This document shows positions 38,956-50,712 of a DNA stretch of 64,000 nucleotides, one piece after another (within the stretch, counting starts at the first letter, position 1; each line of letters opens with the position of its first letter). The notes under the pieces are model-generated. The model made no database searches, had not been told where the DNA came from, and worked only from the letters and a program-made list of their open reading frames with translations. Source of the DNA: Apium graveolens (Eukaryota > Streptophyta > Magnoliopsida > Apiales > Apiaceae); contig NC_133653.1 in assembly GCF_009905375.1 (NCBI RefSeq), forward strand, positions 65,073,414 to 65,137,413, written 5' to 3'. The position numbers and the translations under genes are program-made.

Positions 38956-39791
38956 GGTTGATTCTTGAACTCAGTTCCATTGTCACTCCTGATATTCCTT
39001 ACTTTGAAATCTGGATGATTGTTGACTTGCTTGATATGGTTGATGATGATTTCACTAGCTTCATCCTTTGATCCAAGGAAATAAACCCATGCAAACTTTG
39101 AGGAATAATCTACAATCACTAGGCAATATCTTTTCCTTGAAATTGACAATACATTGACTGGTCCAAAAAGATCCATATGTAGCAGTTGTAATGGTTCATC
39201 AATTGCAGATTCAAGTTTCTTACTGAATGATGCTTTCTTTTGCTTTCCTTTCTGACAAGCATCACACAGTCCATCCCTTGTGAATTCCACTAGAGGGATT
39301 CCTCTAACTAAGTCCTTTTTGACTAGATCATTCATTGTCTTAAAATTTAAATGGGACAGCTTCTTGTGCCATAGCCAACTTTCAGCTAGACTTGCTTTGC
39401 TGAGAAGACAAGTAATTGATTCTGAATCTGTAGAGTTGAAGTCAGCTAAGTACACATTCCCTTTTCTAACTCCAGTTAGAACCACTTGGTTGTCCTTCTT
39501 TCTTGTGACAACACAGGCTTCAGAATTGAAGGAAACAGTATTCCCTCTGTCACATAGTTGACTGATGCTCAATAGATTGTGTTTGAGACCATCAACTAAT
39601 GTAACTTCATAAATGATGACATTTTCTTTTGAAATCAAGCCATATCCCATAGTGAACCCTTTGTTGTCATCTCCAAAGGTTATGCTAGGGCCAGCTCTCT
39701 CCTTGAACTCTGTGAGCAGGGTGAAATCTCCTGTTATGTGTCTTGAACAACCACTGTCCAAGTACCATAGATTCCTTCTTTTTCCCTGCAC
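38952..39791 (-). CDS. pol: Protease, pre-integrase and integrase start of copy E (279 codons)
   Basis: Begins at the TGCAG|GG junction. Retropepsin motif YLDSGCSRHITG is at residues about 9-20, FGDDNKGFTMGYG near 40, LKHNLLSISQLCD near 69. The pre-integrase zinc region HKKLSHLNF...CDACQKGK is near 135-175 and DLFGPVNVL near 205. The first integrase Asp (VIVDYS) and RSDNGTEFKN follow. The frame breaks right after the second Asp by a small indel at about 38955. Confidence 0.92.
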   Translation of the reverse strand: MQGKRRNLWYLDSGCSRHITGDFTLLTEFKERAGPSITFGDDNKGFTMGYGLISKENVIIYEVTLVDGLKHNLLSISQLCDRGNTVSFNSEACVVTRKKDNQVVLTGVRKGNVYLADFNSTDSESITCLLSKASLAESWLWHKKLSHLNFKTMNDLVKKDLVRGIPLVEFTRDGLCDACQKGKQKKASFSKKLESAIDEPLQLLHMDLFGPVNVLSISRKRYCLVIVDYSSKFAWVYFLGSKDEASEIIINHIKQVNNHPDFKVRNIRSDNGTEFKNQP

Positions 39792-39815
39792 ACAACAAAA
39801 TCAATCAAGTTGATT
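39785..39815 (-). other. gag-pol junction with splice-acceptor-like TGCAG|GG, copy E
   Basis: The minus strand reads TGATTGATTTTGTTGTGTGC followed by AG|GGAAAAAG: a gag stop, a T-rich tract and GCAG|GG. Gag and pol are in different frames here. Confidence 0.5.
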
Positions 39816-40293
39816 TTGGTACCCAAGTTTCCTTGGGTCCAGCCTTGTTAGTCTTTTTCCTAGACTTCATTCCTCCTGCATCTTTTGACTTAGGTAACTT
39901 TGGGTCACCTTGGTCTCAGATGTAGTTGGTTGAAGTGTAGGGTTAGTCATAGAATCATTTAGCACATTTGATTGAATTTGATAAGGCATGGATTGTACAA
40001 ACATATTATTCCACATAGGCATGTTGTATGGCATCTGAGTCATACTGAATGCAGTAAAATAAGGATTATAAACATATGGCATGTTTGCAAAATGTGCATG
40101 AGGATTCTGATGGGTCATAACAGGCATAGCATGCAGAGGTGACATAGACATTTAAGGCATGGAGGGTATTAAAGGTATGGGAGCATTCTTAACCGATTTG
40201 CAGTTATCAGATAGATGATTAACACTTTTACAATGCACCCAGCTTTTTCTAGGAGCATATTTATCAGGTGTGTAATTTTGTGTTTATTAATCC
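39816..40293 (-). pseudogene. gag: Gag C-terminus of copy E with damaged second zinc knuckle
   Basis: After a shift at about 40294 the frame gives WVHCKSVNHLSDNC, where copy G has CVKCGSVNHLSVNC, so the first Cys is replaced by Trp. A stop near 40154 precedes the open piece 39867-40151, rich in Met/Pro/Asn (MPYNMPMWNNMF). The KETWVPKST end is near 39820. Confidence 0.75.
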
Positions 40294-40684
40294 CTACCTT
40301 CCCATTTCTATTAGATTTTCTTTTAGTCTCCTTTTTATCCTCAACCAATTTAAGCCTATTTTCAGCTGATCCAAAGTCATGTGTCCTATATTCACCTTAC
40401 TGGCATCTTTGGATGTGCTAGCTCCTTCTCTGACAAAGTTCTTGAAAGTTGAACCATCCTTCTTATTGAGATTTTTCTTTTTAGAATCACTTGCCTGTTT
40501 TAATTGATGAGCCTTCAACGGATGCTCTTTTTTTTCCTTCAACGGATAACTTTCATCATCCGTTGATTCCACATCCGTTGACAATCCATCAATTAATTCT
40601 AACTCCTTTTTGTTTTTCTTCCAAGCATTCTCACAGAATAATTCAATTCCCGGAACCTTGACAATCTGGGCACTAACATCCCTA
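40294..40684 (-). CDS. gag: Gag segment of copy E left of the F insertion
   Basis: Continues the gag frame cut at 55043. It encodes an acidic linker (STDVESTDDESYPL) specified by four family-2 motifs at 40515, 40539, 40558 and 40573, then a Lys-rich segment to NLIEMGR. The open frame in the present sequence starts within LTR F (to 40731), but those residues are not gag. Confidence 0.82.
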
Positions 40685-40689
40685 GATGT
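40685..40689. other. Target-site duplication GATGT of copy F, left
   Basis: GATGT before LTR F; repeated at 55039-55043. Removing the insert and one copy restores the gag frame of E. Confidence 0.9.
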
Positions 40690-42617
40690 TTTAACACCCC
40701 CAAATCCGGGGTCGGGGATCCGGGTTATCACGAGTTCAATTTCCCTTAATAATACTTAATCTTAATAATCAACCAAACACTGCGTACTGTGACCCCACAA
40801 TATACACACACACACCACAAGTTATAGTCTCAGAGATGAATACCAAAAATAACACAAGTTGTTTTATTCCACAATTATAAGCCATTACACCTTAAAAGGG
40901 TTTCTAAATAAATTTACATTTCTTTGCCATTATTACAATTCATAAATATACATAAATCTGGTACATCAGAAGTTGAAAGCCTAGCCTATTGGTAGATCCT
41001 ACCTCGGCTATAACGGCATCAACGCCTACAGGAAACCGCGGAACGTTTCCTAACCGCTTGTGAATCGGGAGCTTGGTCCTGTTCATCTTTTCTATCTGTT
41101 GTTGTGTGATGAAAGAAGAAAGCAAGGGTGAGCAACAAGCCCACCAAAATAATATGTATAATGATTAACAATATATGAGCATTCTCATAGTACTCATAAA
41201 AGTCTTGGTCAAGAGGAAATGAACCAAGCTGATATCTTAACGCGACCAAGTCGCAAAATATTCAGTATATATACATATATACTTTTCACAATCTTTGAAA
41301 TCCTCTGACATGTATAATATACACAGAGTTCCAGTTTATAATTGTATAAAAATATCGTTGCAAGGTGATCTAATATATCTGACCTTGTCTCACCGTTTTC
41401 CTGAAACCTTTGTCGTTCATAAGACAATCATTAACTAGATATAAGTTTAAAAGATGAAGTTACAAGATACTCCAATATACTTATATCTTTTCCGAATACT
41501 ACTTGAACTACCACCGTTCAATGTATAAATAGTTTATCCCATAGATTAAGCTACAAGACAAAACTTGTATAGAATCAATCTTTAAAATATCATCAAAATA
41601 AAATAAAGTTACGAGATACTTCATTTGATGCAAACATCATTTTGAAAACTGTTCCCTGCCAACACTCCACAATCGCCCAACCGTGGCCTTCCTATCGAAG
41701 TGCTCTGGGTAGTGTTGCAGAAATATCCAATTGGATGATGAACTCATTACGGGAGTTTTGTCGCGCCAGGAAGACCACCTACGATGATCAGTCGTAGTAG
41801 TGCAACCCCACCATTTTCTACATGTAGAGGAGAACCTGTCAGATTTACTTGTCAACCGAACACTAGACTCCTAAGGAATGTACCGTCTTAGCGGAACTTC
41901 CAGGCCATTTGGGCCAATATAATAAGGCTGGGCCGGCGCCACTTGACCACTTACGCCACTCCTAGTTCAGATGAAATCCATGACTCTGAAACGTAAAGCT
42001 TGTCCCCACTTTCCCCAAGTAGAAACTTGTTGATACGGCTCCACCAAGAAGTCGTATCTAGTTGGAAAGGGAAACTCACCGATATTTCCCAGGCGATGCC
42101 TGTTAATGGATTAACTTGTTCCAAGAATTTTACTTCCCGAGTGTTGGGTAAGTAATCAAAAACTCTTTTATCAGAATAGTAACCTTGTTGTGAATATAAA
42201 ACACACCACAGAGCCGGATCCCTCAGGTTTTGAGCGAGTATTTAAATCCCCTTCTAAAGGAGGATCTTAAATATATAAAAAAAATGAGTTTTGGGATCCG
42301 CTCTAACTTTTAAAATCATTTTAAAGACTCGCAAACATTTTTAAGAATGTTTGGAGTAATGCTGATTTAATAAAATAAATCAGTCCCAATATATTAGAAA
42401 ATATCCGAATATTATTATTTAAATAATATTCCCATAAAAAATAATCTTTATAAAAATAATTGAAGTAGAAGTTTTAAAACTTATACTTGCAATGAATGTT
42501 AAATAACCAAAGATATACTTATACGAAAGTATTATCTTTATTTGAATAATCAAAAGTGAGTTTGATTATCGACACATTATTCCTTAATAAAATAAGGAAT
42601 AATAATTAGTAATTAAT

Positions 42618-42840
42618 CGGAGTCATAAGCCCTCAAATGAATATTCAAAATAATATTCATTAATAAAATAAACGGAGTTATAAGCCCTCGAATGAATATT
42701 CAAGATAATATTCATTAATAAAATAAACGGAGTCATAAGCCCTCGAATTAATATTCAAAATAATATTCATTAAATAAAATAAACAGAGTCATAAGCCCTC
42801 GAATGAATATTCAAAATAATATTCATTAATAAAAATAAAG
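42618..42840. repeat. Four 55-56 bp tandem units in the left LTR of copy F
   Basis: Units begin at 42618, 42673, 42728 and 42784 with CGGAGTCATAAGCCCTCGAA, followed by an AT-rich inverted repeat (GAATGAATATTC / ATTATTTTGAAT). The same array is at 52648-52865 in the partner LTR. Confidence 0.88.
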
Positions 42841-42884
42841 TTAACGAATAAACCTTATTCGAATAATAGCCTTGAAAACTATTC

Positions 42885-42913
42885 ATATATATAAATATAT
42901 ATATATATATATA
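42885..42913. repeat. TA microsatellite in the left LTR of copy F
   Basis: Short TA/ATA run. The partner at 52915-52965 is clearly longer, so the tract changed length after insertion. Confidence 0.8.
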
Positions 42914-44972
42914 CTCGGGAACATCGACTCCCGGTTTTAGAAAAATGTTCACCTTTGGGTCCGCTATACTAAGGGTATACGCAAATACCGCTTATCTCTA
43001 GCATAGGTATTATCAACTGAATCAACAGATATATGTATCAAGAATACGAAACAGGCATGCATATATACCATATCACATGCTACAATATATCGTAAGAATT
43101 TGCTAATTAACCATCATGTATCTATCGCAAGATAATGCATATACAAATGTATACATCACAACAACAGTATAACGGGTAGAAAACTTGCCTGAGCGACTGG
43201 GGGTTACAAATGGCTTGGGACGAGTCTGGTAACCTATAAACAACATATAAGTTGGAATTAAACCAAAGTCACTTATCAATCTATACTTTAACCAATTTAG
43301 ACTCTAACGCTCACTTTGCGCTTACTGATTTTCTTAAGTCGCTCGAGTACCCTCGGCTCCACCATTTTTAATAAATTAACCATTACGAGTTTTAAGGCGA
43401 TTCTTTCACGAGTGTCTTACCAACAGCTTAATACACTTTACATAATTGTTTCATACTCCAATTAGTCCTTTTAGGTCTTTCACCTATGTTTCAAAGTAAG
43501 GCGAGGGGTAATGATTTGTTCACGAAACGTCGTTACTTAAAACGGTCGTTTCTCTTAAACCGTACATCGGAATCAAACGAACTACATATCAAAACGAAGC
43601 TCGTAACATGAACTATCTAATCATGGAAATGGTCAAAACTAGCAGTGAGTTCACGGGTCCTAATGTTAAGAAAAAAACAGCCTAAACTAAATCGGACATT
43701 ACGGCGGCTATGTTTACGCGATTACCCAAATTTAAGCCATTCCAAATCATCTCACAATCAACTCACAATCAACATCCCAACCAAACTCCATCCATACTTC
43801 ATCATAACAGGCCCAACAACTCCACATTATCAATTTATAAATTTAAACTACACTTAAGTTCATTAATCAACAATCCAAGAATTACCACTCCAAAAACTTC
43901 ACAAAACCAACTAATCTCTACATTCACAACAAACAAGCCTCTCATGAATTATAACAACAAAACTAAACCTAATTACTCAAATAAAGTTAGGGTTTAGAGG
44001 GGTTATACCTTCCTTGGAGAGTGGAGAATCAAGTAATTAGCTTGGAATCACCCTTAAAGTCCTTATCCAAGCTTAATCTAAACAAAACTTCAAGAACGAA
44101 AATTTTAGTTCTTGAAAAACACTATTCACCATCTTCTTACATGATTTTTAGGAAGAGATTGTGAATGATTTAGGAGCTCAAACTTATAGGATATCCATAA
44201 CTAAGCATAAGGAGTCTTAGATAATTACCTTGCAATTTAACAAAGCTTGGAACTAGGATTTTGATTTTTCTTTCTTTGGAAAAGAAGAAAAGCCGAGAGC
44301 TTTGATGAAGGAGATGAAATTTTTTGTGTTTTTGGTGAAAATGAAATGTTTTGGCTTGGTTGGTTGACATTTTGATTTGTTTTGTTACCTTTTTACCATG
44401 GTAACTTCTGTGTGGTTCTAATTCAACCAACAACACACTTTGCTTGGTCATGCTTATGTCATCATGTGATGTCACCCTCCCTCCTTTGTCATCTTCTTAT
44501 TAGTTTGATGACATCATCCCCACTAATCTCTTTGATTAGCTTTTAATTATTTGGCTAATGACCGCTGATCTGTTATACGGTTCGCTTAACTTTCGTTTTC
44601 GTTTATCGTTTGAGGGATCATACCCGGGATCTTATTACTTAGGTTCCCTTAATCTTTCTCAATACATTATATTCCTTTTATGATCCTCTATTAAAATCTT
44701 TGAATTTAAATCCTTTTTATCCTGTTACCTTATACTCAATTCTTTCGATATCTGGTGGATTTTCGGGAAAAATCAAAAGGTTCAAATTTGGATTCTGACG
44801 ATCTTTACATACACTTATATACCACATAGAGTACTAATAATATCCCAGAAGATCAATAAAAGAACCCCTACATAGTGTGGCATGAAAACTTTTCTTATTC
44901 AGCATAATCAGCATAATCAGCAAAACACTATTCATAAGGGTTTCAAAAATTCCAAAAATTGGGGTTATTACA

Positions 44973-44990
44973 GTCTCCCCTCCTTAAAAG
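44973..44990 (-). other. Polypurine tract of copy F
   Basis: The minus strand reads TTTTAAGGAGGGGAGAC just before the LTR start TGTAATAACCCC. Confidence 0.8.
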
Positions 44991-45209
44991 GATTCCGTCC
45001 CGGAATCAGATAGAAAATGAATAGGGATACTTTCTAAGCATTGCACTTTCTAACTCTCAAGTAAATTTTCCCACATTGTGGTTCTTCCATCAAACTCTGA
45101 ATAGTTTGATAACCCTTCTCCTAAGCAATTAATCCATTTCCATCTATAACCCTTCATGGTTGCTCCATATAGGTTACGCCTGGTTGCATGTCTATGCGCT
45201 CATATACCC

Positions 45210-45690
45210 TTATTTATCTGGCATCCGAATTACACTTCCTTAACATTGATATGTGAAACACGTTATGACTTGCTACATGTTCGGGGGTAGGGCTAGCTCG
45301 TATGCTAACTTCCCAATACGTCTTAATACCATAAAGGGTCCAACAATTCGTAGTCTTAGCTTTCCTTTCTTTTTGAACCTCATCAATCATTTCCAAGGGA
45401 TACCTTTAACATTACTAGGTCCCCTACTTCTTATTCTTTGTCCTTTCGTGTCAAATCAACATACTTTTTATGTCCATCTTGGGCTACTACCAGCCGTCCT
45501 CTGATTAGATCTATCATACCCTTGGTCCTTTGGACCACTGCTGGTCTGAGCATCTTGCGCTCTGCAACATCATCCTAACATAAGGGAGATCGACATTGTC
45601 TTCCCTTAAAGATCTCATAAGACGACATCTCGATACCTAACATACGATCTATTATCGTGAGAAAACTCAATCCGCGTTAAGTGATCATTC
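45210..45690 (-). pseudogene. pol: Integrase C-terminal relic of copy F
   Basis: Translation of the minus strand shows SSYEIFKGRQCRSPLC, VVQRTKGMIDLIRGRL, EVGDLVMLKVS and ASHNVFHISMLRK, the conserved end of gypsy/chromovirus integrase. It is interrupted by several stops (for example where WDEV is expected and after KDKE). The longest open piece is 45214-45396. The order matches copy H (63287-63919), where the same motifs are better kept. Confidence 0.75.
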
Positions 45691-47164
45691 TAAATTCTTT
45701 CAAGTCTATTGCACAGACTCTCATTATAGCTTTTAGCATTAGAGCTTTTGTTTCTCAATACCCATTCTTTTCCAGTTCGTAATCACTACTACCTTCCGTT
45801 CCTAATATTATACTGGTTATACTTTTGCTCGTTAGCATTCTATAACCTTTTAATAACCATGTCAACCTTAGTATCACTAACGCGTTAGAATCGGAATACC
45901 ACCGTACTGATACTACTTCCTTTAGTTGCTTCCATCTTCGAAAGCTTGATCCATCATATAGAAGTAAAGGAATTTATTGAGAGATCACTATGATCATGAA
46001 CACTTGTTCTATTACATAGTTAGTACAGAAGGTGGCCAGCCTTTAGTACTTGACAAGCAATTAAACAACATGTGGTATCCTACTAGGCTTCTATCACACA
46101 GATAGATAGTCATTCGGCAATACCTCCCCTTCTGGAAGGGTTGTTCTTCTCATCTTATATGAAATGAAAAGGAGAGAAAAGAACGAATTGAAGAGAATTG
46201 TATATATATAAAATATACTGCCACAAAATATCTGGCTTGGAATCTACCCCTGAACTATAGAGGTTTGCCATAGGAGAACAAAACATATATGTATTTATAT
46301 CAACATCAAATATTATAGCATCGTATTTCACATGCCTAAATATTTTGCTATTCCGTCCATCCTTCTATGAACCCATGCTCTTCCTCGAGCTCATAAACAC
46401 TCACCTTTGAAACTCCCTCGACATCGAAACTTCGAATAAGGGATTTCATTCTAGACATCATAGTTACTAGAATCCATTGCTATTCCGTAACCTTCTTCGT
46501 ATAGTAATACGACTCTCTATTGATAAGAAGGAATAAGTATTCAATAGGTAGATAATCTACTTAATTAGTCTATCAATGATAACTTATACACCACCACGAC
46601 CCGATTAGTGGTACTCAATCTCAACATCCATTCCAATACAACTCTCACGGTTGTAAGTAATCGGCTCATTACTCGTAGAATCATTCCTGCATTACTATGG
46701 TCCACCGTTGACCTACTGTAGTCGTTCGTTTTCTATGAAGTCTTAATAGCTAACCATACGGAGTCCATACCTGCCGTATCGGATTCTTCTGAGGAGGTAA
46801 CATAATTACCATTCATGATTCATGAAGAACACTCTAGATCCTGATGTACATACATGACATGAAGCAGATAAAATTGTAGAAGAGTTTCAATCAAAGCAAC
46901 AATAGCAGGTTAATACCATTCTTAATCATATGCCTTCGATAAAAGACTTAACTCAAAGGTTCGTTTAATCCTTTTGAAACATGGTCCTGGCTTATCTCAA
47001 GATATGACCTTATAAGATAGATAGCCCACTCACAGCGATTACATAAATTAATCTTTACCCAACTACTATCACGGTTGAGTATCGCACAATCATCAGAAGG
47101 AATGTTAATCTTCCACACCCTAATACAACCTTCACGGCTTTAACCCTCATTACTGTATTCCTCT
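45691..47164 (-). pseudogene. pol: Degraded integrase core region of copy F
   Basis: By position this should hold the integrase zinc finger and catalytic core. No motif survives that I can read with confidence, and there is no ORF of interest. Confidence 0.45.
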
Positions 47165-47420
47165 GGCACGAGCGCCTATGATTGCTCTCTTACACTTAGA
47201 GTGTCGGCCACCTCATTGGCCTTTCCTGATAGTAATAGTTCCTTATAATCAATGTCATTTTAACCACATCCAACTAAATTTTCTACCTCATTTCAATCAC
47301 TGCTTATATGAAAATGCTTTCCTTAAAATCTGATGAGTAAAAAAAAAATACCACCATTTTTCCATAAGTTATTGCCTCAGTCTTTAGAGGTTAATCATTG
47401 TCATGACTGACTCTCGATCG
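47165..47420 (-). pseudogene. pol: RNase H relic of copy F
   Basis: The minus strand encodes SGKANEVADTLS near 47190-47225, matching the gypsy HPGKANVVADALS tail of RNase H. Before it is a decayed helix with VIEMR and LDVVK (the NMRQRRWLELVKDYD region). Many stops. Confidence 0.65.
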
Positions 47421-48270
47421 TACTTAGGACGTCTCTTATTTTGGGTCCTTCTTGTTTTTACCATTCTTGACCTTCATTGGGTTCAATCTATACTTTCTCA
47501 TGGTTTAACATGTGCCCCACTTGGCATTATTTTTATTACGTCATATTTCCTTTATCAAAATTTCTATTCTTGAGAATTTTGAATATTACCTTTCTCCTTG
47601 TAAAACCTCTAAGGTTATCCTTGAATCGTTCCTCATGTATTCCCTAGATACAGGGCATATCAAAATACCCTATACTAATACTAGAACCATTGTCTATATG
47701 TTTCTGAAAAAATTTCTCCACTGATACTTAAAGGTTGTTATTACCTTAATCTTTTCCAATTCATACTAACAAAACTCATACTATCCATATTAAGGGTGAA
47801 ATGCCAACCTTTATGCATTCCCCTAGGATTCATTTTAAGTTACCGATGTTCTATCTTTAATTCCACCTTTAAAAAGGTACATGCATCCTTTCATGGATAA
47901 ATCAAGTCATATATCCCTGATAAGGGTGCCTTATTCAATCCTTCCCACCTCGATAGTATATGCCTAATTTCACAATAACATCTGTATTCAAAATGAGGTC
48001 AATCCATATGGCCTCCAAAAGATAACTACGGTTATCTACTTTTCTTGCTTGCTTTGGTAACGATAACAAGGATGTTCTGGAAGATATTGGTCATGTTCAA
48101 CGTGAACTTCTTCTTAATAATTCCGTATTTACTTTTGTTGATTATTTCAACAGTCATCTCAATGTTGGGATATCTCTCATACCTGGCATCTCCCTTTCTG
48201 GGTATCAAGCCACCGGTCTTACACTTCACATTCTTGAAGGTCACTTCCTTCATCCAATTTTCCTAATTTC
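47421..48270 (-). pseudogene. pol: Reverse transcriptase relic of copy F
   Basis: Near 47560-47650 the minus strand reads ITLEVLQGER, stop, YSKFSRIEI, recognisable as the gypsy RT segment L..VL...KLYAKFSKCEFW. Upstream is poorly conserved. A minus-strand ORF at 48032-48253 (KTGGLIPRKGDARYERYPNIE) shows no motif I recognise. Confidence 0.5.
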
Positions 48271-49680
48271 TTACTTTCTTGTCTCCTTAGTCTATCTGCG
48301 TCTCATTATTTATCCTTCGAACTATCTCAAGGTTTCCTCGAATTCTCCCAACTTAAAGGGGGTACAATATGTACATCTCTTATGCCTTTAACCATCAACT
48401 TTAGCTCATAGTGAATCATCCTCATCCTGACGATCACATACTTTTCTATTTCTATTACTATGATTCTTTAGGGTTTCCTCATACCCAACTCCCTTATCAT
48501 TCCTCAAACTCTATTGCCTTTATATTCCTTTCCACTTCAGTTTCTTTTTTTATTTTCCTTTCTCTTACAATCATTTCATGAACCCACTAATTATTTACTT
48601 CAAACATCACGTCATTCTGGGATTCTTGTCCTCCGAACGAATCTTTACAACTTTTACAATCTTAGATTCATAATTCATCATATTCGTCCGCCTTTGTTCT
48701 GGCTTTTAAAGCTTTTACACTATCTCCCTAACCTTGGGATTTACTTTCTCGAAAATAATTGACTGAACTTTAATCAGTTTATCATAACCTCTTGCTCCGT
48801 GTCTTTCTTGGTCTTTCACCAGTGGGTGGTCTCTCTCTTAGGAGGGTAAGTGACAGAAACAATCATTTAGAATCTCAAATGATTCTTGTATTTCTTCTAG
48901 CTAGGCTCTCGCCTCTACTGGGTTCGCTTGTTCCTGGGAACTCTGAGAGCTTAGCGACTTAAAGGTCCTGAAAGAATTTCTCGCCGCATTGTTTCCTCAG
49001 GGTGGTGGTTGGGAATAATGGTCTAAGTTCTGTTTAGGAAGGTCCATGAATTGCCTAATAGGAGTACCATCCTGATTCTCCCTATCTTGTTCAACTTCTG
49101 TTTTCTCAGTATGAAATGTTCCAACCTCCTCCCATAATTGGGGTCATCCTACATGTTTTAAATCCTCATTTTCCACTTCATTATGTTCAGGGTTCCTTAT
49201 ATCTTAATTGCGACCTCCCTGATTATCACATTCAAGGTTTGCCCCTAATCTTATTCCTTGTGGGGACATAATACTTGGAAAAATTTTGTGAATCTCTGGA
49301 TATTTGTCTTACTTACTTTGCTTAAGTCTTTCCCTCGTTCAGTCCTTGCATGATTACAAATTATAAATTCTCAAGTTCTATAAACTTCATGACACTCTCT
49401 TAAGTGTTAATAGTGCAATTAACAATATGATCTTATCATAAACAAACTGATCTGAACTGAAATTAACGAATATATACATAACCATTTGTTCGAGGGTACA
49501 ACAACTGAACACATTAAAGAGAATTATATCATTTGATCTGATCGCTTCTATCCCAAAAGTACTACCATAGATAATCATCTAGTCATTAAAACTAATCATT
49601 CATAACTTAGGCTAATCCTCCAAAAGCGGTGCTACATGTAACCCTTGTCTGATCGCTCTGGCTCTGGACATTACCATGGA
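48271..49680 (-). pseudogene. Degraded gag/protease region of copy F
   Basis: By position this is C-terminal gag and protease. It is stop-dense on both strands; I recognise no zinc knuckle or protease triad. Confidence 0.4.
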
Positions 49681-50454
49681 TCAAGAAATGCGTGCACGCA
49701 CGACATCCCTAACCTGCTCCATCACAGAGGTGATGAGGTCTAAGATAGTTGCAAGTAGAGATGGATCAATCTGACCCTCAAGATGACCTCTAGCTGTAAC
49801 ACGGGTGGTAGCCTCAATCCTTTCCATGCTATACGCTAATCCTGCCGGAAGTACTCCGCCCTCAACCCTCAGTGCAGTAAGTCGACCCAACAGATCACTC
49901 CTAACATTACGGGCCTCAGACAGGCCACCCAAAGTCATGTAATAATCGACGATAAGAGAAGCCTGAGTGGTTGCATCTAGCAGTCCATGGGGTGCAGGTG
50001 GTGCAGGCCCAGGGGATCCAAATGGATAACCAAGCACGGTATCAGGTGACAATGGTGCAGGAGATAAAGGTGGCATTTCCTCAGTAGGTGATGGGCTCTG
50101 TACAGGGGAGGGAACAGGAATTGGTGGAAGCTCATGGATGTCTTCAGGAACCTCGGGAAGAGGGTCTGATACTGGTATAATTGGTGTCGTGGAAGGCCCC
50201 ACTCCTTCTGCCCTCATTAACCTTTGTGACCTTGGTAACTCTTCATCCTCTAGTGCCACCCTCGTGGCCATTCTTGCTCTGGTAGTCGCCCTGACTACGG
50301 TCATCAATTCCTCAACGGTCCTCTCTTCATTCTCGTCAGGATCCTCCACGAGATCCTCCTCAGCAACAATCCCTTCTGGGATAATATCCTCAACCGCAAC
50401 ATTCTCAATATGAATCTCATCCGGTCCCTCGTTAGGGTACTTTATCGGATTCAC
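49681..50454 (-). CDS. Gag-like N-terminal ORF of copy F (257 codons)
   Basis: The only long open frame inside F, starting 246 bp after the PBS. Residues about 1-80 are acidic (Glu/Asp-rich). About 95-150 are very Pro-rich (LPPIPVPSPVQSPSPTEEMPP, LSPAPLSP). About 160-255 look helical (ASLIVDYYMTLGGL, ILDLITSVMEQVRDVV). Position points to a gag leader or N-terminal gag. Codon and base composition are more GC-rich than the surroundings, as if preserved longer. No known domain recognised. Confidence 0.6.
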   Translation of the reverse strand: MNPIKYPNEGPDEIHIENVAVEDIIPEGIVAEEDLVEDPDENEERTVEELMTVVRATTRARMATRVALEDEELPRSQRLMRAEGVGPSTTPIIPVSDPLPEVPEDIHELPPIPVPSPVQSPSPTEEMPPLSPAPLSPDTVLGYPFGSPGPAPPAPHGLLDATTQASLIVDYYMTLGGLSEARNVRSDLLGRLTALRVEGGVLPAGLAYSMERIEATTRVTARGHLEGQIDPSLLATILDLITSVMEQVRDVVRARIS

Positions 50455-50700
50455 AATTTGATCTCCAATATGTAATAAAACATCCTCATGCTAATGCTCC
50501 TGAACCTCAGGGTTCGGTGCCCCACTGCCCTATACGAGAATGAACTATGTTACTATCATAATATTTATAAGGGTTCCCGTAAGGGTTTTAACTGTTAGTA
50601 CTACATTAGGTATCCCGACTATGAACTTGGCAAGAGTTCTTATTATCTGAGTGAACTTATTATCTTAACGTCACATCATCTCTGAGGTTTATAACGCTTA
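50455..50700 (-). other. Leader between PBS and gag-like ORF of copy F
   Basis: No ORF. Contains the presumed untranslated leader; nothing else seen. Confidence 0.5.
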
Positions 50701-50712
50701 GCTCTGATACCA
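50701..50712 (-). other. Primer-binding site of copy F
   Basis: The minus strand reads TGGTATCAGAGC, a perfect iMet-type PBS, four bases inside the 5' LTR. Confidence 0.88.

Larger units (their letters stand above)
40690..44972 (-). repeat. 3' LTR of copy F (4,283 bp)
   Basis: The plus strand starts TTTAACACCCCCAAATCC (a G-to-T change in the terminal TGT of the partner LTR) and ends GGGGTTATTACA. Pairs along its whole length with 50717-55038, differing at a few percent of sites by eye. It contains 55-bp tandem repeats and a TA microsatellite. ORFs in it recur in the partner LTR and are not genes. Confidence 0.93.

Noticed and set aside
43710..43997. ORFs in the F LTRs (43710-43997 and 53765-54106; 40940-41427 and 50971-51280; 44170-44475 and 54240-54550)
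   Set aside because: They recur as pairs because the LTRs are duplicated; they have no domain and diverge with frameshifts, so they are not genes.
48032..48266. Overlapping ORFs on both strands in the F interior
   Set aside because: Neither shows a recognisable domain; position suggests decayed RT or protease, so no gene is called.
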